This document shows, piece by piece, positions 13,470 to 14,823 of a stretch of 14,823 nucleotides of DNA. Source of the stretch: Hyphomicrobiales bacterium (GTDB taxonomy: Bacteria > Pseudomonadota > Alphaproteobacteria > Rhizobiales > Devosiaceae); contig JALSJY010000164.1 of assembly GCA_026989045.1 (NCBI GenBank), positions 1 to 14,823 on the forward strand, read 5' to 3'. How positions within the stretch are numbered: the first letter of the stretch is position 1; each line of letters opens with the position of its first letter. The position numbers and the translations under genes were made by a program. Under the pieces are notes generated by a model that did no database searches, had not been told where the DNA came from, and saw only the letters and a list, made by a program, of their open reading frames with translations.

Positions 13470-14823
13470 CTACCCACTCATAGCCCCTTGCGCCGCCGAA
13501 CCACGATCAACCAAAAGCCGATTATATGCGCTTAAGTATGCACGAGCCGAAGCAACCAACGTGTCAGGTTCTGTTGCACGCCCTGAGACAATTTTACCGT
13601 CCATTTCCAAGCGAACTTGTGCGTTCGCCTGTGCATCCGTGCCGCCCGTTACTGCATCAACGCCGTATAAAAGCAAATGCGGATTAGCGCCAACCGCCTT
13701 TTTAATCGCATTAAAAATCGCATCAACCGAACCTTCGCCCTCTTCAACCAGCGAAATCTCCTTGCCATCAACATCAAGTTTAATAAAACAACGATGCTCA
13801 CCGCCAGTCTTAGAAATTACCTCTAATTCAAGCAGTTTAATCTTATCAGCACTAGATGCCATTTCATCGTCCACAAGCGCAATAATATCCTCATCATAAA
13901 CATTTTTCTTGCGATCAGCGAGATCCTTAAACCTAACAAAAGCTTCTTGGAATTGATTATCACCCAACATATAGCCCAAATCTTGCAGCTTTTTCTTAAA
14001 CGCATGGCGGCCAGAATGTTTGCCCATCACATAAGAAGTTTGTTTTAGACCAACCGATTCAGGGGTCATAATTTCGTAGGTCTGAGCATTTTTTAACATA
14101 CCGTCTTGGTGAATTCCGCTCTCGTGCGCAAAGGCATTTTTGCCAACAATCGCCTTATTATACTGCACTGGAAAATTCGCTGCCATTGAAACAGTTTTTG
14201 AAATTTTAGATAAATGCGTTGCGTCAATATTTGTGTGATATGGCATAGCATCACTTCGGGTGCGAATTGCCATAACTATTTCTTCAAGCGCCGCATTGCC
14301 TGCCCTTTCTCCCAAACCATTTATTGTGCATTCAACTTGCCTAGCGCCAGCTCTAACCCCTGCTAAAGAATTAGCAACCGCCATGCCGAGATCATTATGA
14401 CAATGGGTAGAAAAAATCGCCTTATCGCTATTTGGCACCATGGAAATAATATCAAAAATAAGCTGATAATAATCTTCAGGGGTGGAATATCCAACCGTAT
14501 CAGGAATGTTAATCGTTGTTGCGCCAGCATTAATTGCCGCCTCCGTGCAACGAGCCAAAAAATCTATCGGTGTGCGAGTTGCGTCCATGCCAGACCATTC
14601 AACATCATCAATTAAATTGCGTGCTTGGCTCACGGTTTTTGTTACAATCTCCAGCACCTCATCTTGGGTTTTTTTCATCTGATGCGCAAGGTGAATTGGC
14701 GAGGTGGAAACAAAGGTGTGAATACGCCCTTGATTGGCAAATTTAACCGCCGCCCCTGCCCGATCAATATCAGCAGGAATAGCCCGAGCTAAACCTGCAA
14801 TAATAGAGTTTTTAGATTGTTTA
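13470..14823 (-). CDS. leuA: 2-isopropylmalate synthase, N-terminus outside the window
   Basis: Condenses acetyl-CoA with 2-oxoisovalerate to 2-isopropylmalate, the committed step of leucine synthesis; cytosolic, metal-dependent. The frame is open to the window edge on the minus strand: 450 residues are visible, about 60-70 are missing, and the internal ATG at 14678 is not the start. Seen: RIHTFVSTSPIHLAHQMKK (just upstream of and across 14678), a match to the family catalytic barrel; THCHNDLGMAVANSLAG with the metal-binding HxH; NGLGERAGNAALEE (family signature); HESGIHQDGML; and the C-terminal regulatory domain ending in the GGTDAQANAQVRLEMDG segment (runs GGTDAQANAQV and RLEMDG). The last domain usually mediates leucine feedback. 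Stop TAG at 13472-13470. Convergent with the acyl-ACP synthetase, with a hairpin array between. Distinction from homocitrate or citramalate synthase rests on the overall close match to LeuA. Confidence 0.95.
   Translation of the reverse strand, partial: KQSKNSIIAGLARAIPADIDRAGAAVKFANQGRIHTFVSTSPIHLAHQMKKTQDEVLEIVTKTVSQARNLIDDVEWSGMDATRTPIDFLARCTEAAINAGATTINIPDTVGYSTPEDYYQLIFDIISMVPNSDKAIFSTHCHNDLGMAVANSLAGVRAGARQVECTINGLGERAGNAALEEIVMAIRTRSDAMPYHTNIDATHLSKISKTVSMAANFPVQYNKAIVGKNAFAHESGIHQDGMLKNAQTYEIMTPESVGLKQTSYVMGKHSGRHAFKKKLQDLGYMLGDNQFQEAFVRFKDLADRKKNVYDEDIIALVDDEMASSADKIKLLELEVISKTGGEHRCFIKLDVDGKEISLVEEGEGSVDAIFNAIKKAVGANPHLLLYGVDAVTGGTDAQANAQVRLEMDGKIVSGRATEPDTLVASARAYLSAYNRLLVDRGSAAQGAMSG

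Noticed and set aside
13414..13899. 161-codon plus-strand open frame
   Set aside because: Mostly antisense to the conserved leuA C-terminal domain. Its Ser/Pro/Ala-rich translation is a shadow.

Overview
The window looks like chromosomal DNA from an AT-rich, Gram-negative alphaproteobacterium, possibly of the Hyphomicrobiales. Reasons: a TAXI-type TRAP transporter, a BKACE (DUF849) enzyme, a LacI-family gene placed directly upstream of an ATP-dependent pckA (compare PckR of Sinorhizobium), and alphaproteobacterial-looking intergenic palindromes. Taxonomy is inferred from gene content only. I see no tRNA, rRNA, CRISPR array, transposase or phage gene. Genes are tightly packed and no gene-free gap exceeds 300 bp.

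Layout. (1) 1-1047, + strand: a DadA/DAO-type FAD-dependent oxidoreductase whose N-terminus lies outside the window. (2) 1120-7431, - strand: a compact catabolic/uptake operon, in transcription order TAXI solute-binding protein, fused TRAP permease, universal stress protein, class III aminotransferase, BKACE enzyme. Junctions are overlaps or very short gaps. The exception is a 95-107 bp gap after the binding-protein gene, which carries a terminator-like hairpin. (3) 7635-10438, - strand: a LacI-family regulator followed by pckA. Two CG-centred palindromes lie between them, one overlapping a possible pckA -10 box. pckA ends in a GC-rich Rho-independent terminator. (4) 10598-11416, + strand: a small mechanosensitive channel (MscS). 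(5) 11631-13232, + strand: a stand-alone acyl-ACP synthetase equal to the C-terminal half of Aas, with an odd repeat-like in-frame linker. (6) 13470 to the window end, - strand: leuA (2-isopropylmalate synthase), N-terminus outside the window, convergent with the synthetase. A nested array of hairpins fills the gap between them.

How the genes fit together. The central operon reads as a pathway. The periplasmic binding protein and permease take up a substrate, the universal stress protein may tune uptake, the aminotransferase turns an amino compound into a keto acid, and BKACE splits a beta-keto acid with acetyl-CoA into acetoacetate and a new acyl-CoA. The substrate is not known from sequence; a beta-amino acid would fit the chemistry. 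The neighbouring pckA and its likely regulator would support gluconeogenesis during growth on such organic or amino acids, but joint regulation is inference.

The best candidates for something undescribed are the substrate of this TAXI-TRAP/aminotransferase/BKACE operon, the BKACE active-site variant, and the repeat elements around and inside the acyl-ACP synthetase gene.
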